Assembly (NCBI GenBank): GCA_034190295.1
Contig: JAXHSW010000018.1
Span: 11,038-75,037, forward strand
DNA from: Okeania sp034190295
Lineage (GTDB): Bacteria; Cyanobacteriota; Cyanobacteriia; Cyanobacteriales; Microcoleaceae
DNA length: 64,000 nucleotides
Reading direction: 5' to 3'
Shown here: positions 18,935 to 28,451 of the stretch, piece by piece
Position numbering within the stretch: position 1 is the first letter of the stretch
Layout: each line of letters begins with the position of its first letter
Position numbers and translations under genes: made by a program
The notes under the pieces: model-generated
What the model saw: only the letters and a program-made list of their open reading frames with translations
The model's database searches: none
What the model was told of the DNA's origin: nothing

Positions 18935-19053
18935 CTATAGCGTTTCTCAGTAAGCGTGAGGTACACCTATCTTTATTTGTCTTCTATTCCCTGTTCCCTG
19001 TTCCTTAAAACCAACGAATGCGCGTACCTCAAGCTTCTTAAGAATCGCTATAG
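18935..19053. repeat. 119-bp element with ~30-bp imperfect terminal inverted repeats
   Basis: The left end CTATAGCGTTTCTCAGTAAG continues CGTGAGGTAC. The right end is the complement of CTATAGCGATTCTTAAGAAG continuing CTTGAGGTAC. Roughly 24 of 30 positions agree. The interior holds only TTCCCTGTTCCC repeats. A single related end lies at 60629-60657 (ATAGCATTTCTC...GAGGTAC). It is probably a MITE. Confidence 0.65.
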
Positions 19054-19174
19054 TTAAGGGAATAGCAGAAAATAAATTATCCCAATTTTTGTACTTAGAT
19101 CGTTAACTAGCTACTCTCTACTCTCTTACTTTTTCAATTTATTCCCTACTCCCTACTCCCTACTCCCTACTCCC

Positions 19175-19344
19175 TTACCGAATAATTAAGGTTTAAAGTC
19201 TCTCAATCGCCGTGGAGAAACAAGCGGTCGAGGGATGGATGGGTTTCCTAACCATATCCAATCAACCAAGAGAGAAAAAATTTTCACGATCGTTCAATCC
19301 TATCCGTTTTAGGAAGAGGTAATTATCAATTATCAATTATTGAA
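19175..19344 (+). repeat. Family-A dispersed element, copy 5, with inserted cassette
   Basis: Same ends as the other copies. An extra cassette of about 47 bases (19224-19270) reads GCGGTCGAGGGATGGATGGG, then TTTCCTAACC and ATATCCAATCAACCAAG. The complement of this cassette recurs in the copies at 49702 and 55432. Confidence 0.75.
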
Positions 19345-19382
19345 TTTCATAGCTAATGGGATAATTTTTTATTTGGAAGTCC

Positions 19383-20606
19383 CTAAGTATTTTGAAGTTT
19401 TGACAAAGTTCTGTCAACTTGAGAGTTTGTGGTTACTCCTGGTCCAATGTACTGTTCCACCAACATTAGTAATTCACTTTCTCCAAAAGGCTTGGTCAGG
19501 TAGTGCGTAGCTCCAACTATTCTGGCCTTAACCCGGTCTATAAATCCTTCTATACCAGTGAGCATAATAATAGGTGTTTGGCGAAATGCTGTAGAGTTAC
19601 GTAGCATTGCACAAATCTCATAGCCATCTAGTTCAGGCATAGCAATGTCACATAGAATTAAGTCTGGCTTCATTAGAAATACTTCACCTAATGCTTTGAG
19701 AGGATCGCTTAAGCTACTTGCTTTATAACCATTTTGATTGAGAATTGATTCAACTTTTTCCCGAATAATTACATCATCATCAATACACACTACTTTCTGA
19801 ATTTTTGTTTCTCGGCGTAATGGCTTTGGTTTTTTGATCGTGCTTGCTTCTGAAGATTGATCGATTAGTTGTACTATACCTTTTTGCAAAAAGGGATAAA
19901 TGGCCTTAGCTACTGTTAATACATCTCTGTTTAGATATCTAGCAATTTGCTGCATAGATGTTTGGCCATCTGACCAATTTTTTAATCTTTTATATATGTG
20001 GGGTTGTAATGCTTTCTGTAACTGAGCTGGATCTGCAATGACTGGACACTGTTCAGCAGAGTGAATATATGGAGAAAACTGATTCCACTCTTGTATCTGC
20101 TTCATGATTTTGGCCAACAACGAGCTGATTTCAAAGGTTGTTAACTGAGGTGTGAGAGCTGGACTAAGATCGAAGATAAATGATCCTCGACGAAGACTTA
20201 GTAAATTAAAGAGAGTTTCACGAACCATATTATGGATAATTCCACGTCCCTGAGCTGGTGTAAGAATTCCTTTTTCAAGCATTGCCCATAAATATCCATA
20301 TTCAGGTGCATGAATAGAGGCAAAAGAAGGAACTTCAATATTGTCAATCTCTCGATCTGCTTTGTAGCGACGTAAATAGTCTCTTAAACGAGATAAGCTA
20401 CCCGCACTTTGGGTGGCATAAATGATTTGACCATTGAGAAAGAATACAAACCAAGATGGTTTTGTGGGGAAGTGGTGTTGGGGTTCGGCAACATTATTGT
20501 TAACTGGTGAGCTGTAAGATTCCACAAACAGTTCACCAGTTCGCTGACCTAACTCTATAAGTTGCAGGATGCTGCGGATATCAATTTCACTCAAATTTCC
20601 CTGCAT
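19383..20606 (-). CDS. hmpA: PATAN-domain response regulator (HmpA/PilG, PatA family)
   Basis: 407 residues. The N-terminal PATAN/DUF4388 domain (about 1-115) opens MQGNLSEIDIRSILQLIELG with the usual GELFVES and FFLNGQIIYA strands. A helical middle part follows. A C-terminal receiver (about 275-395) has acidic residues IDDD, phospho-site CDIAMPELDG, Thr in MLTG and Lys in YLTKPFGES. It is the promoter-proximal gene of the minus-strand chemotaxis locus. PatA-type regulators such as PixG and PilG govern pilus polarity and phototaxis direction. The hmpF gene lies divergently upstream, with TnpB relics between. Confidence 0.92.
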   Translation of the reverse strand: MQGNLSEIDIRSILQLIELGQRTGELFVESYSSPVNNNVAEPQHHFPTKPSWFVFFLNGQIIYATQSAGSLSRLRDYLRRYKADREIDNIEVPSFASIHAPEYGYLWAMLEKGILTPAQGRGIIHNMVRETLFNLLSLRRGSFIFDLSPALTPQLTTFEISSLLAKIMKQIQEWNQFSPYIHSAEQCPVIADPAQLQKALQPHIYKRLKNWSDGQTSMQQIARYLNRDVLTVAKAIYPFLQKGIVQLIDQSSEASTIKKPKPLRRETKIQKVVCIDDDVIIREKVESILNQNGYKASSLSDPLKALGEVFLMKPDLILCDIAMPELDGYEICAMLRNSTAFRQTPIIMLTGIEGFIDRVKARIVGATHYLTKPFGESELLMLVEQYIGPGVTTNSQVDRTLSKLQNT

Positions 20607-20718
20607 GCAGCTTGTAAAATATAACTTTTGATGAACAATTTATATATATCTAGGGAAGATTAACATACCCTCTCATTTTTTCAAAAACAAGCAAGCAAGT
20701 ATTATAATCAATGAGATT

Positions 20719-20829
20719 GACATCCTCCCGAGGCTGCTATATTCGAGACGGCGCGGGATTCCCGCTCCATTACTGGTAGGGGCTTTCTGCTTCAATGCAC
20801 CAGCCGTCCGGGATTTACTCCCTTCAGGT
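20719..20829 (-). repeat. Right end of TnpB element 1 (hairpin region / candidate guide-RNA 3' end)
   Basis: Read on the minus strand it runs from the tnpB stop to GGAATCCCGCGCC...CGGGAGGATGTC. The same GGAATCC...GGGAGGATGTCAA arrangement ends the element at 24538-24646. In TnpB elements this segment templates the omega RNA scaffold, and the guide is the sequence just outside. Confidence 0.6.
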
Positions 20830-22257
20830 CTAAAGGCGCGCTCCACAGACTGATACTGCCTGCCCGGCAGCCAAGATATTTATACTTGCGTTAATATCTC
20901 TATCGTGGTGAGCTGTACACTCTGGACAATCCCACTCTCTAATATCTAGAGGTAGTTTATCTACTATATATCCACACTCAGAGCAACGCGCGCGAACTAG
21001 GAAAATATCTATCAATCTTAATTAATTCCCGTCCATACCACTCTGCTTTGTATTCTAGTTGTCTAACTAATTCACCCCAGTTCGCATCACTACCCTCCCC
21101 TGTTGCTCCCCTCCCGGGAGGGGATGGGGGTGGGTTATTATTCTTGACCATATTCTTAACTGCTAAGTCCTCAACTACAATAGTTTGATTTTCTCTAATT
21201 AGCTGTAGGGGAGCCGTCGAATTGGCGACGTAGGTTAGTTTATGAGTATAGTCAAGCCTTGAATCTTTAATTTGGGCGTGAATACGAGCTAGTTTGAGTC
21301 TAGCTTTTTGGTAGTTATTAGACCCCAAGGTTTTTCTAGATAGAGATTTTTGAGAACTCCTGAGTTTTTTGTATAGCTGATTAAAATACTTAGGGTTGTT
21401 GACTTTTGTTCCATCACTTGTAGCGATGAGACTACTAATACCAACATCAACACCAACTTGTTTATTGAGTGGTTTGAGTTTTAAATCTCTGTTGTCGTTA
21501 AACCTCAAAGACACCGACCATCTATTAGATGGGTCAAGCATAACTGTTATTGTCTTGGGGCTACAACCTAGGGGCAGTTTTCTACTCCATCTAATCGGTA
21601 ATGCTTCAGCACATTTAGCTATGTAGACTTGACTATTTTTCCAATTGAATGCAGACTTGGTAAATTCGGGACTTCCACCATTGCGTTTTTTCTTAAAGTT
21701 AGGATACTTGGCACGTTTTGAGAAAAAGTTAGTAAAAGCTGTTTTTGACATCCTACCCGGCCTAAAGGCGCGGGGATTCCTACTGGATCGTAGCCCCTCG
21801 GCGGGTTGACGCTTTGCTTCGCATAGCTGCCGCTAACACAGGGTGCTGCTTCCTTGGCGGTAGTCTAACGCTTCCCTCCACGTCCATTTACAGTTTCCTA
21901 GTGCCCCCCGGCAACTTATACAAGTCTAGCATATATTCAATTTACTTGCAAATAAAATAAAAGGTCCCCTTCAAAGGGGAGGCTTTAAACCCAATTTTTC
22001 GGTAAATGTCTCAGACTTTGTTGCAATGGTACACTACTGACTTCAGCGATTGAGTCTAAATCTTCCTGTTTCTTCCAATTGGTAAGCATGGCCTAAGTTT
22101 GCTTGTATCCTACACGCTCCTGTTTCTCGTACCATGCTTGAGTTCTGGCTGCCAAGGCTTTGTTGTAGATTAGCCGCACACAGCCTAAAGTTCTCCGCAA
22201 CAAGTTTTCCTGTTCTGCTGTAGGATAGAGCCTAAATTTGTATGCTTTTTCGACCAT
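20830..22257 (-). pseudogene. tnpB: TnpB (IS200/IS605, IS1341-type) element 1, disrupted
   Basis: It starts at the ATG at 22257 with MVEKAYKFRLYPTAEQENLL and soon hits an in-frame TAG after RVGYKQT. About 250 bases of foreign sequence (21747-22006) then interrupt it before TAFTNFFSKRAKYPNF. The RuvC-like Asp (VGVDVGISSL) and Glu (IVVEDLAVKNM) regions and the CxxC zinc ribbon (CSECG, CPEC) with DRDINASINIL are all visible. A frameshift separates the last two parts near 21000. It is a nuclease relic without a tnpA. Confidence 0.85.
21747..22006 (-). mobile_element. Orphan TnpB-type right end plus half a family-A element, lodged inside tnpB element 1
   Basis: 21747-21900 begins TTTGACATCCTACCCGGCC, an inverted version of the conserved right end (GGGTAGGATGTCAA on the minus strand), with GC-rich hairpins but no coding capacity. 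21950-22006 is a half copy of family A (CCTTTCAAAGGGG-type palindrome, GGCTTTAAACCC, TTTTTCGGTAA). Together they split the tnpB frame between SLRHL and TAFTNFF. Confidence 0.55.
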
Positions 22258-22906
22258 TTACTGCTAGCTAATTTACTTTTCAAAGAGTAACACATTGTGT
22301 GTGAAATATCAACATTGATTGCGATTCCCATAGGACGCTCCCGTTCTGGAGAGCGCGGGTCTTCTCGCAACACTTTGATAAGCTTTAATATAGTTAATGT
22401 TATCTTAGGGAAAACTACATAAACTATACTCTTACCTGACTACTTATGTCGGGGGCGCGGATGTCTAAATATCATAAGGCATTTATGCAGTAGTGCCAGA
22501 GTTCGATCGTATTTTATAAAGTAGATCGAGCTAAAGTTATATGGTATTGCTATGCTTTATGTTACTTTTACAGTTGTTTTTAATTTAAAAAAAAGTACAT
22601 ATTTGTGATTATGGAACATAATTTTTTACGATTATTAATTTTTAAAGTAATATATTTATAGTGCAGGATGGCAGAAGTAACTAACCAGTTACAAAATCCT
22701 AAAAGCCTTACCAATCAAAAATGATTGACTTTTAAATGCATGACTTTTAACTTCTGGGTAGCGGTACTAGCTCAATACTACCTACCTATCAGTTATTTCA
22801 CAGTTATTTCAAAACCTAAGAAGCTATAATTATACATACGCCTTGCTTGAAAATTCTACTTGAGATTCCTAACTTTTAGATAGAACCTAACAAAGCAACA
22901 TTTTTT
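22258..22906. other. Left end of TnpB element 1 and AT-rich spacer
   Basis: 22320-22400 carries the complement of GAAGACCCGCGCTCTCC, with GGGAGCG to pair with it. The same left-end hairpin precedes the second TnpB copy at 23309. The remainder, to 22906, is AT-rich with no gene or strong repeat recognised. Confidence 0.5.
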
Positions 22907-23005
22907 GACATCCTCCCGACGTTGCGCATGGCGCGAGCCCCGCGGGATTCCTAAACCTCGCGGCTCAGGACTTTCTGCTTCGCTCCGCACCTGCCTCCGA
23001 GGCCA
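22907..23005 (-). mobile_element. Orphan TnpB-type right-end fragment
   Basis: Starts TTGACATCCTCCCGACG and has GCGGGATTCC and GC-rich hairpins like the right ends at 20719 and 24646, but no tnpB gene is attached. It directly abuts the inverted-repeat element at 23006. It may be a transposase-mobilised end-only (PATE-like) derivative or a truncation. Confidence 0.5.
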
Positions 23006-23306
23006 AACCAACGTTGAGATAAAAATATAGTTCATATAATTTTTATTACTTAAATTAAGATTTTTGTATAGCTACAAAAATAATAAATATACTTATTACT
23101 AAATTTAAAAAATACAATTAATAAGTAATATAATACTATAATATAGTCATAATTAAATAAATAAACTAGATTCTGAAGAAAAAAATTCAGTTAAAAGTAT
23201 GTTTACTATAGTATTGGGTTGCCTATAATCTAAAACAGTAGTATCTTAATTAAAGTTAAGGAACGATAGAATACTACGATAAGATAAATTTATCTCAACG
23301 TTGGTT
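23006..23306. repeat. 301-bp AT-rich element with perfect 18-bp terminal inverted repeats
   Basis: AACCAACGTTGAGATAAA at 23006-23023 is the exact complement of 23289-23306. The 265 bases inside are strongly AT-rich and hold no open frame. It lies between an orphan right end and the left end of TnpB element 2. Its shape is that of a MITE; a recombination site is a less likely alternative. Confidence 0.7.
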
Positions 23307-23412
23307 GAAGACCCGCGCTCTCCCGCAGGGGAGCTCAGAGATGGGAAAACCAATCAATGTTGCGCTTTCACATGATATGCTAAAACATAAGTCTTAAACA
23401 AGTAAACAGTAG

Positions 23413-24537
23413 ATGGTCGAAAAAGCTTACAAATTTAGGTTCTACCCAACTCCAGAACAGGAAAATCTGTTGCGGAGGACTTTTGGTTGTGTGCGCCTGG
23501 TCTACAATAAAGCTTTAGCGGCTAGAACTCAAGCTTGGCATGAAAACAAAGAGCGAGTAGGGTATAAGCAAACTTCTGCTATGCTGACTCACTGGAAAAA
23601 GCAGGAAGATTTAGATTTCGGAGCAGAAGTTAGCAGTGTTCCATTACAGCAAGGTTTAAGACATCTACAAACAGCTTTTACCAACTTCTTTAGTGGACGT
23701 GCCAAATATCCCAACTTTAACAAAAAGCGCGCCGGGTGGTAGTGCAGAATTTACAAAGTCCGCATTTAAGTGGAAAGATGGTCAAGTATATCTAGCGATC
23801 GGGTGCTGAAGCATTACCTATTAGATGGAGTAGGCAACTACCCCAAAACTGCGTACCAAGCACAATTACCGTAAAACTCGACCCCAGTAGCAGATGGTCA
23901 GTGTCTGGTGAGAGTCAATGACCCTAGAGATTTAAAGCTCAAACCAGTAACCAAACAAGTAGGTATTGACGCGCGGAATTACCAGTTTAGTTACTACCAG
24001 TAATGGAGAAAAAGTTACTAACCCTAAAAATATCAACAAATTACACAAGAAACTGAGGTTAGCTCAGAAATCTCTATCTAGGAAAACCTTTGGATCAAAT
24101 AACTATCAAAAAGCTAGACTTAAAGTAGCTAGGATACACGCAAAAATCAAAGATTCAAGGCTTGACTATACCCATAAGCTAACCACTCAATTAATCAAAG
24201 AAAACCAATTGATTGTAGTTGAAGATTTAGCAGTAAAAAACATGGTCAAGAACCATAAGCTAGCTAGAGCAATAAGTGATGCCAACTGGTCCTTTGTTAG
24301 TAAGGCAATTAGAATACAAAGCTGATTGGTGTGGTCGTCAATTAATTAAAATTGACAGATATTTCCCTAGTTCGCGCGCGTTGCTCTAATTGTGGTCATG
24401 TAGTGGAAAAATTACCTCTAAATATTAGAGAGTGGGAATGCCCAGAATGTGGCACTCACCATGACCGTGACATAAACGCTTCGGTAAATATTTTGGCTGC
24501 GGGACTCGCAGTGTCAGTCTGTGGAGCGCGCCTTTAG
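23413..24537 (+). pseudogene. tnpB: TnpB (IS1341-type) element 2, frameshifted
   Basis: Starts MVEKAYKFRFYPTPEQENLL and is closely related to element 1. The frame is lost near 23735 after FNKKR, is confused until about 23970, continues through GSNNYQKARLK and IVVEDLAVKNM, and shifts again near 24325 before the CSNCG/CPECG zinc ribbon and DRDINASVNIL. The RuvC-like first Asp region falls in the damaged section. Its orientation is opposite to element 1. Confidence 0.85.
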
Positions 24538-24646
24538 ACCTTCTGAGAGTAAATCTCGTTTATGCGGGTGCTAAGAAACAGAAAGTCCCTAACAGTAATG
24601 TTAAGGAATCCCACGCTGTCTCGTAGAGCAGCGTCGGGAGGATGTC
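24538..24646 (+). repeat. Right end of TnpB element 2
   Basis: Follows the tnpB stop and contains GGAATCCCACGCTGTCTC, GTAGAGCAGCGT and GGGAGGATGTCAA. GACGCTGC-type bases pair with CGCTGTC to give a terminal hairpin. It matches the right end at 20719 in order and spacing, which fixes the element boundary at about 24646. Confidence 0.6.
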
Positions 24647-24973
24647 AAATGGTTGTAAAACTATCCTACTATAGGTCACTTAACTAGCTATCAGCACTCA
24701 ACTTTCAGCGCGCTAAAAGCTTGGGTTTAGATTCCCGACTTCTAGCTTGTCGTTTAATTTTAGGAGAGATAGAAATCTCCTTCGCGCCCGCGCTGACAGC
24801 TAAACGCCGATCGGCTGCTTGCGGAACATTCCAGACCGAAAGGCTTTTTAAATGAAAAAAAAATTAATATTTATTAAATTCAAGGCAGTATAGTGATAGT
24901 CTTTACTTTACTGTTAACATAAAAAACTATAAAAATCAAGCTTTTAGCATAGAAACCTCAAGAGGATAACAGT

Positions 24974-26713
24974 GTGCTGTATTTAGCAGAAGTACAAAAA
25001 AGACCAAGTGGTTTTGGTCTAGGTGGTGGTAAAACTGATTTAAAGCTACTAGCCTCTCAGCGTGGCGAACATAATTGGGTGGCTGTACCTGGGGAAGAAA
25101 TTATTCCAGCCGATGAAGCTAAGGAATTTTCTCCTGGTTCATTAGTCTTAGTAGATTTGAACAATAGTAAGCAGGTGCAGCAAATTCAAGATGCAGCCCG
25201 TCAGTTGGTGAAAATTCTGCAAAATTTCTCTCGCTCTCAAGAAAAATCTAAAACACAATGGGAGGAAATTGAGCAATGGAAAGCTTCTCTAACTTTTCAG
25301 GCCCAAGAATTGAATCGTAGAGAAATGGAATTGCAAGCTAAGGAAGAGCAGCTTGAAGAACTACAAGCCGAAATTGATAGGTTGGAGCAACAACGTCAGG
25401 AAATTAGTCAAGCTCAAGAAGCATCTCAGGAGCTTCAGGAACAGATAGAAAAAAACCGAGAAGAATTAGAAGCAACTCGTTTAGAATTACACAGACAACA
25501 AGAAGAATTTGACCAAAATAAGGGACAACTGTCTCAAGGAGCAGTTTTAGATGAAGAACAATCTCAGTATATTCGAGATGTACTGACTTGGTTGAATGAG
25601 GCGATCGCTCCTACAAATCTTTTGGGAGAAAAGTTAAGTCAGTCTTTAGAAATAGTTAATTATCAACAGGAAAGTCTAGAGGAACATGGACAACGGTGGA
25701 AAGAGCTGCCAAATACGAATTCTAGCGAACAACAGGAAGATTTAGAAAGTTTGATTAGTCATGTCCACAACCAATGGCTAGAATGGGGACAAGACCGGGA
25801 GTCTTTAGCCGAATCTATTTCAGAATTGAGGTCGCAACAAGCTATATTGGCAAGTAAGCAAGAATATAGTCAAGTATTGAATAGTCAAATAGAGATACAG
25901 ACACAACTTTATGAACAACTCAGTCATCTAGCAACAACATTAGAAGAAAATGATGGTATTTCTCAGAAAGTGGATGTTGAAGCTTTGGAAAAAATTTCTC
26001 TTAATGAGTTAGAGCAACTGGTTCAAAGTTTACAACAAGACTTGCAAAGAGATATGAGTTTTGTTAAGGACCAGGAAGAAGAATTAGTTTTACAGCGGCA
26101 AGAAATTGATGCTCTTCAAAGAAGAATAGATAGAGCTAGTGAGTATGACAGAATTACCTTGGAGTCAGAGCTTTCAGATGAACAAGATTGTTACAGAATG
26201 TTAAATGAATCTTTAGTAGGTTCTCAAAGAAATCTTAAGGAAAGACAAGAAATATTAAGTCAACATCAAGAGGTTCTCTGGCGCAGATTGGGTAATTCTT
26301 CTGGCCAACAGCAGCACAATCAGATAGACTTAAAACCTGCATTATCACAGGTTGATGCTCAAAGGCAGAAGCTGACAGAGAATTTACAAAATTTAGAAGC
26401 TGAAATTCAACAAATACAAACAGATATTGCCCAAAAAGAAGAAATTATTAATAGTCAGACTCAGGAACAAGAAGCGAAAAAAAATGAAATTGAACAACTA
26501 GAGTCGAGTTTACGGGAAAAGCAGAAGGCAAATTCACAGGGAGGAAGTGGAGCTATTTATCAGGAAGTTATGTTACCTATGCAAGATTATCTAGAACAAC
26601 TCAAGCAGCAACTAGAAGAAGCAGTAGGAGAAGTAAATCAAGTACAGGGTATAGGGACACAGGTGGAGCAGTTACAGCAAGTCCTTCAAAATATAATTGG
26701 TCAACCGGATTGA
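24974..26713 (+). CDS. hmpF: Pilus motility taxis protein HmpF
   Basis: 579 residues. The conserved N-terminal module (MLYLAEVQK, then KTDLKLLASQR, W and GSLVLVDL) spans residues 1-80. The rest is almost entirely coiled coil, with Q/E-rich heptads at about 90-190 and 330-560. HmpF is a filament-forming coiled-coil protein needed for hormogonium pilus motility and polarity. The start is a GTG at 24974 with AAGAGG eight bases upstream; it gives the expected N-terminus. It is divergent from hmpA. In Nostoc punctiforme hmpF also lies divergently beside the hmp genes. Here 4.4 kb of transposon debris lies between, so any shared control region has been lost or displaced. Confidence 0.9.
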   Translation: MLYLAEVQKRPSGFGLGGGKTDLKLLASQRGEHNWVAVPGEEIIPADEAKEFSPGSLVLVDLNNSKQVQQIQDAARQLVKILQNFSRSQEKSKTQWEEIEQWKASLTFQAQELNRREMELQAKEEQLEELQAEIDRLEQQRQEISQAQEASQELQEQIEKNREELEATRLELHRQQEEFDQNKGQLSQGAVLDEEQSQYIRDVLTWLNEAIAPTNLLGEKLSQSLEIVNYQQESLEEHGQRWKELPNTNSSEQQEDLESLISHVHNQWLEWGQDRESLAESISELRSQQAILASKQEYSQVLNSQIEIQTQLYEQLSHLATTLEENDGISQKVDVEALEKISLNELEQLVQSLQQDLQRDMSFVKDQEEELVLQRQEIDALQRRIDRASEYDRITLESELSDEQDCYRMLNESLVGSQRNLKERQEILSQHQEVLWRRLGNSSGQQQHNQIDLKPALSQVDAQRQKLTENLQNLEAEIQQIQTDIAQKEEIINSQTQEQEAKKNEIEQLESSLREKQKANSQGGSGAIYQEVMLPMQDYLEQLKQQLEEAVGEVNQVQGIGTQVEQLQQVLQNIIGQPD

Positions 26714-26744
26714 AGAAGGCAGAAGGCAGAAGGGATAATTGTAT

Positions 26745-26782
26745 GGGGATTCTTTGAAACGCCACTCAGCGTCTCAAACCCC
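26745..26782. terminator. Stem-loop downstream of hmpF
   Basis: GGGGATTCTTTGAAACGC pairs with GCGTCTCAAACCCC around a CACTCA loop, leaving a small bulge. It lies about 30 bases after the hmpF stop. No T-run follows directly, so it may be an mRNA 3' stabiliser and not an intrinsic terminator. Confidence 0.4.
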
Positions 26783-26847
26783 AAGTAATTTTAAGCACCG
26801 TTATAGATGCTGGGGGTAAATACAGAAAGCGAAAACTTATCTAAAGT

Positions 26848-27042
26848 TCATCTGTAAATGGGTCGTTTAACATTATTAAAAAAGTAAGTCCTGATGTCTT
26901 TGACCAGGGAATAAAGGGTTTGCCATTTAACCCTGTAGTGCTCGATCCACTTGCGTTTGACTAAGATTTCAGGCTTTTGAATAAGTTTGAGTAAGTTTAG
27001 TTGAGCGGTATCAAACCGATAAAAGAAAATATAATGCGGGAC
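26848..27042 (-). pseudogene. Coding-like remnant, unidentified
   Basis: An open stretch of 64 codons lacking a usual start encodes a protein-like sequence (RFDTAQLNLLKLIQKPEIL, then VKRKWIEHYRVKWQTLYSL and VKDIRTYFFNN). The composition looks like real protein, but I do not recognise the family. It lies in the 26714-27240 spacer between hmpF and tilS and is probably a degraded gene end. Confidence 0.3.
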
Positions 27043-27240
27043 TTATAGCTCTCCGAACCCCCCATTAGTTGAATTTAAGATATTTTCTACTAAATTCACG
27101 CAGTAGTTAAATCTTAAATTTGTGATTTATTCCTACAATAAAAAAATCAATATTCCATAAAATCTAAAAATTCAACCTTTTTTATTATGTTTTTCTTTCC
27201 CTGTTCCCTCCATACCTATTTCCTATTCCCTATTCCCTTA

Positions 27241-28275
27241 TTAGACTAATAAAATCCAAGGATGTTGAACTTTGGCGATCGCTCCTCCAGGAAATGGGTC
27301 TGTTTGAGAACGGTTAGGAGCATCGATCAGATTTGTTAGCTTTTCAATATGACTGAAGTTAGGATGAACAGGTAGAACTTTTTGTAAGATACGTCTTATG
27401 ACTCTTCTTTGTAATGCTAGAGGAACTTCGCGTAATACTAAACGATTAATATATTTTATCTGTTGAGACTCAAGCTCAGAAATATTCAGATTATCTATAT
27501 CTATCTTTGTAACTTTCTCTAATAACTTTTCTGTCTCATTTTCAAGATAATCTACTTCTGCACTTAGTATTTCTGCAGTTTGTGCCAGTGCTAGTTCAGC
27601 TTGAGGATTAAACTGGCGTAGGATAGGAAATAATTCCAGGCGGATACGATTACGAGCATAACGTAAATCTTGGTTTGTAGAATCTTCCCAAATACCAATT
27701 TTTTGCTCTTGACAAAAGTCGCCTGTTTGACTACGAGTAATTTCTAATAAAGGGCGTATCAGTAATATAGAAGAATTTTCTGTCAGAGGACGTTGCCAAG
27801 TCAAAGCTTGTAGACCATCAGTACCACTACCACGAATTAAATTATATAGGAGAGTTTCTGCGCGATCGCTGGCTGTATGGCCAGTTACGATGTATTGACA
27901 ATTCGACTCTAAAGCAATTTTAGTTAAAGTTTGATAACGCCATTTTCTAGCTTCTGCTTCACTTTGATAAACTTTATCTGCTACTGCTAAAAAGAATGGC
28001 AGTTGCCAATTTGTTGCTAAATTTTTCACATAATTAGCATTAGCTTCTGAGTCTGGTCTCCATTTATGGTCACAATGAGCTATTGCTAAATACCAACCCC
28101 ATTTTGATTGTAAATCTAACAGTAATTTAGTTAGACTAATAGAGTCTTGACCACCAGATACTGCGATTAATATTCTTTGGTTTTCTGGTAATAATTTTCG
28201 TTGACGTAATGTTTTATGTAGTTGGTCATGTAGTGGTGTCCAATTTTTATTTGGAGATTGATTTATATGGGACAT
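27241..28275 (-). CDS. tilS: tRNA(Ile)-lysidine synthase TilS
   Basis: 344 residues. The PP-loop ATPase motif ILIAVSGGQDSISL is near residue 37. The TilS N-terminal domain continues with AHCDHKWRPDS, VTGHTASDRAETLLYNLIRGSG and IWEDSTNQDLRYARNRIR, all diagnostic. The middle helical region (FNPQAELALAQTAEIL) follows, and the C-terminal lysine-binding domain seen in E. coli is short or missing, as in other cyanobacteria. It ligates lysine to C34 of tRNA-Ile(CAU) so that AUA is read correctly, and it is essential. A HIP1 palindrome lies at the 3' end. The TnpB element at 28337 was inserted just upstream, possibly affecting its promoter. Confidence 0.95.
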   Translation of the reverse strand: MSHINQSPNKNWTPLHDQLHKTLRQRKLLPENQRILIAVSGGQDSISLTKLLLDLQSKWGWYLAIAHCDHKWRPDSEANANYVKNLATNWQLPFFLAVADKVYQSEAEARKWRYQTLTKIALESNCQYIVTGHTASDRAETLLYNLIRGSGTDGLQALTWQRPLTENSSILLIRPLLEITRSQTGDFCQEQKIGIWEDSTNQDLRYARNRIRLELFPILRQFNPQAELALAQTAEILSAEVDYLENETEKLLEKVTKIDIDNLNISELESQQIKYINRLVLREVPLALQRRVIRRILQKVLPVHPNFSHIEKLTNLIDAPNRSQTDPFPGGAIAKVQHPWILLV

Positions 28276-28336
28276 AGCGTCATGTAGATTATTTCATTCA
28301 AAAAAATAAATTGAATATTTTTAGCTGAATCGGCGG

Positions 28337-28369
28337 CCAATTGAATGGGTTCGATGCCGATTCAATTGG
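28337..28369 (+). other. Left-end hairpin of the intact TnpB element
   Basis: CCAATTGAAT (28337-28346) is the perfect complement of 28360-28369, with a 13-base loop. It lies about 80 bases before the tnpB start, in the place of the subterminal left-end hairpin of IS200/IS605 elements. Confidence 0.55.
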
Positions 28370-28451
28370 TATGCTATCCCAGCAGCAAGCGATCGCTTAG
28401 AATTGAAAAACTTGTATTATTGTATTGCTTTCACCCCAGAAATTTTCCACC

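Noticed and set aside
28340..28369. tRNA T-arm (GGTTCGATGCC)
   Set aside because: The surrounding bases form the 10-bp TnpB left-end hairpin and give no acceptor, D or anticodon arms.
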